64,000 nucleotides of DNA from Cyanidiococcus yangmingshanensis (Eukaryota > Rhodophyta > Bangiophyceae > Cyanidiales > Cyanidiaceae), in contig VWRR01000006.1 of NCBI GenBank assembly GCA_013995675.1, positions 372,001 through 436,000 of the forward strand, written 5' to 3'. The notes beneath the pieces were generated by a model. That model saw only the letters and a list, made by a program, of their open reading frames with translations. It was not told the DNA's origin and made no database searches. Both the position numbers and the translations under genes were made by a program. Within the stretch, counting starts at the first letter, position 1; each line of letters opens with the position of its first letter. Positions 62,401 through 64,000 of the stretch are shown in pieces.

Positions 62401-62645
62401 CCATCGAAATTCAGTTGAAAAAACTCGAAGCAAAAATGCAAGTTTTCGAGAAGTTACAGCATGAGGTTATACGCGAGCGCGAGCGCGTGGAAGTCTACCG
62501 CAAAGAATTGTTTGCAGAGCGTCTCAACCTGGTAGCTCGTAGAGAGGCGCTCACAAACACGGGCAGTCTCGGAGCGTCTCCTGCAGGGCCGAATTTCTCT
62601 GTTCCCGAGTGGACGCTCTCTCGGGACGATCGCCAGACTCAGTGA
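59484..62645 (+). CDS. SWI3: SWI3/SMARCC chromatin-remodelling subunit (spread over three frames)
   Basis: Scaffold of SWI/SNF (BAF) chromatin remodellers, about 1050 residues from the ATG at 59484. Order of parts: N-terminal SMARCC module (LTGNLLQFQERVLGQASVEP, LPHRLFQDYSSQGSLRTILE, then the BRCT/chromo-like ILTHWWYFPDSYDSWIPAQE and FNEWGNENDYE); disordered linker; SWIRM (RIPAHSRWFRIDAIHEIERR, ALPEFF); ZZ finger (YQCDVCGKDC, DICPECFHHGRFPEEF); SANT (DDWTDLEVLQLLEGIEMYGD, NWDAVAQHVGTRSRDACITK); then NPLMAQITFLATSVSPDVAA and the C-terminal coiled coil (AIEIQLKKLEAKMQVFEKLQ). Three one-base surpluses shift the frame, at the GG doublets 61208-61209, 62239-62240 and 62315-62316. At the last two the protein on both sides is continuous with the family consensus, so no intron fits. 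At the first a 97-base intron is conceivable. Confidence 0.88.
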
Positions 62646-63391
62646 ACACGACTCGAGAAACGTGGTAGAACTTGAAGCGGTGCGAGCTGTGGTGGTTCAT
62701 TGCGAGACAGCTCTTTCGTGTTTCGCGACTGCAGGCGGCGGTTCTATTCGAATTCGAGGCAGGTCGCCATAGCTTTGATCGATGTAAACTGATATGGATT
62801 GCATCAAGCACATGCCGATATGACAGAGTCGAGCGCTTTACGCGATGCACGAGGTTCTGCTCGTAGGCGCAACCGGGAGCCTATGCGCAACAAAATTCCG
62901 CGAGCGTTTCCGCGACCCGTTTGCGTCTGGAGAGGCTAGTATCACTGGCCGAGCACTCGACCCCTATCCATAAAAGGCGTACCGCGACCTCGTTCGTGCG
63001 CCATTTTTCGCCGCGCTTCTCGGACACAGACTGGGCAGTCGCACTCAAGCACCACTGCATCTCGGGGAGTGTCCAGCGTCGCGCCACATGCAAACAGGGC
63101 GCGTGGCGATCGTCGGGCCCAGCGCACTCGAGCGCAGACCCCGCCCGAGTCCGCGGCCTTGTGGCCGTTCGCCGGTGGTGCGCGCTGGCCCCCAGGACAA
63201 AAGCGTACTTGCGTCACTCCCGTTTCCCGTGCGATCCCTCATCACAGTACTCGAGGAGCCCGATGCTGCTTAACTTCGCGATTCGAGATGGGACGCGGTG
63301 TCTCCAGCTATGGTATGAACGCAAGTTACAAACCATGGTTTCCGATTCGTATATATACCTGTTGCGTCGTCGATGGCGCACGCGCATCGTT

Positions 63392-63431
63392 CCGATCCCA
63401 TGCATGCACGCACTCCCGATCCCATGCATGC
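63392..63431 (+). repeat. Short direct repeat containing CATGCATG-type core
   Basis: The 16-base string CCGATCCCATGCATGC occurs at 63392-63407 and again at 63416-63431, a 24-base period. The core is palindromic. Possibly a regulatory element; function unknown. Confidence 0.75.
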
Positions 63432-63567
63432 CCCGTTTCGGGGGGGTATCGTGCGTGCACGCGGCGATGACGGGCGCGCTGATGACGGGCGTCCCGGCGA
63501 CACGGATCCCAGCACGCATCCGTTGCGTTCCTGCTCTGCGTGCATACCCGTGTGTATCTTCGACACT

Positions 63568-63754
63568 ATCGCGACTGTTTTTTGGACTGCACTTGTTGTG
63601 GTTGAGGTTTGTTCGACGAGGTTGTACTAGTTTCGGTGGTTGCAGGTCTGTCTCGATCGGCGACCTCGAGTTGATCGCGACTGTTTTTTGGACTGCACTT
63701 GTTGTGATCGAGGTTTGTTTCCCAAGTGCATCGATCGTTGACCTCGAGTTGATC
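63568..63754 (+). repeat. Imperfect tandem duplication
   Basis: A 46-base segment beginning ATCGCGACTGTTTTTTGGAC is present at 63568-63613 and, with two mismatches, at 63674-63719 (offset 106). A second shared segment, ACCTCGAGTTGATCG with flanks, is at 63655-63677 and 63733-63755 (offset 78), so the second copy has a spacer about 28 bases shorter. Non-coding by my reading. Confidence 0.85.
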
Positions 63755-64000
63755 GAATCGATCTGCGTCGTGCAGAGACTGTCAAAACTTGGTCTGGTAG
63801 GGACTGATCTCGCTTCGGTGCCTCGTGCTTGAGCCGATACGTGCGCGTGCAGGAGCCCTCGTGCCGTTCCCCGTGCTCGTCGAGGCGCTTCGCGCGTACG
63901 CTCGGTCGACGGTGGTGTTGCCTAGTCCCATTCAGAGCGGTGCGGTCACTCGATCGACTTGAAGTTGCGTTGCGCTTGTTCACAGGTTGATTGCAGACGA

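Larger units (their letters stand above)
62646..64000. other. Right-edge interval without supported gene, with short repeats
   Basis: A 303-codon plus-strand frame (62921-63832) spans it but has no ATG near its start, a repetitive composition and no protein-like character; I reject it. Visible structure is two copies of a 46-base T-rich segment and a 16-base motif repeated at 24-base spacing (listed separately). This may be the upstream region of a gene beyond the right edge. Confidence 0.45.

Noticed and set aside
62921-63832. 303-codon plus-strand open frame at the right edge
   Set aside because: Composition is Arg/Ser/Cys/His-rich without hydrophobic patterning, it covers non-coding repeats, and there is no ATG near the beginning of the frame with a protein-like sequence.
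1-64000. tRNA and other structured RNA genes
   Set aside because: I searched by eye for the T-arm GGTTCGAnnCC on both strands and for U2, U5 and U6 core strings. Matches fell inside coding genes or lacked partner stems. Split or permuted tRNA genes, known in this algal group, could be missed without a covariance search.
1-64000. Mobile elements, viral copies and CRISPR arrays
   Set aside because: No transposase, reverse transcriptase, integrase or capsid signature in any frame, no long terminal or inverted repeats, and no regularly spaced repeats.

Overview
The window looks like nuclear DNA from a compact, intron-poor photosynthetic eukaryote, most likely a unicellular red alga of the Cyanidioschyzon/Cyanidiococcus kind. 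This is inference. The evidence is moderate GC, about 27 confidently placed protein genes in 64 kb, mostly uninterrupted reading frames, eukaryotic nuclear machinery (SRP68, TFIIB, TAF8, SWI3, ASH2, SUZ12, CYC8/SSN6, XPC), and proteins that fit a plastid (a plant-type chloroplast methyltransferase, an OEP24-like beta-barrel, a Deg-type protease, a PIN-PhoH ATPase). Every gene start below was checked for a real ATG, because many of the longest open frames begin at GTG or TTG.

Left third (1-24 kb): XPC/Rad4 DNA repair gene running off the left edge, LCMT protein phosphatase methyltransferase, CYC8/SSN6 TPR corepressor, a small DUF2256 zinc protein, a DegP/HtrA protease, mitochondrial GrpE, a GNAT acetyltransferase head-to-head with SRP68, a SLC35B-type nucleotide-sulfate/sugar transporter, and a short-chain dehydrogenase.

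Middle (24-45 kb): SUZ12 (PRC2), a mitochondrial acyl-CoA dehydrogenase, a PLP aminotransferase, TFIIB, PanB, a Tim17/22/23-family (PRAT) protein, ASH2 (COMPASS), an actin-related protein, an RRM-like protein and an unrecognised membrane protein.

Right third (45-64 kb): a disordered protein of unknown function, TAF8, a chloroplast-type methyltransferase, a PIN-PhoH ATPase convergent with ATE1 arginyltransferase (their stop codons share the same bases), a hypothetical protein, a beta-barrel outer-envelope-type protein, and SWI3/SMARCC. The right end holds short repeats and no gene I can support. Genes alternate between divergent and convergent pairs and there is no operon structure.

The most unusual signal is that three genes (XPC, TAF8, SWI3) are each spread over several reading frames, and every frame change I can resolve has the same sign: one surplus base. 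In SWI3 the flanking protein sequence is so continuous that introns are excluded at two of three sites. Uncorrected one-base insertions in the assembly are the simplest explanation; +1 frameshifting is the alternative. I found no mobile element, viral copy, CRISPR array, rRNA or convincing tRNA gene.
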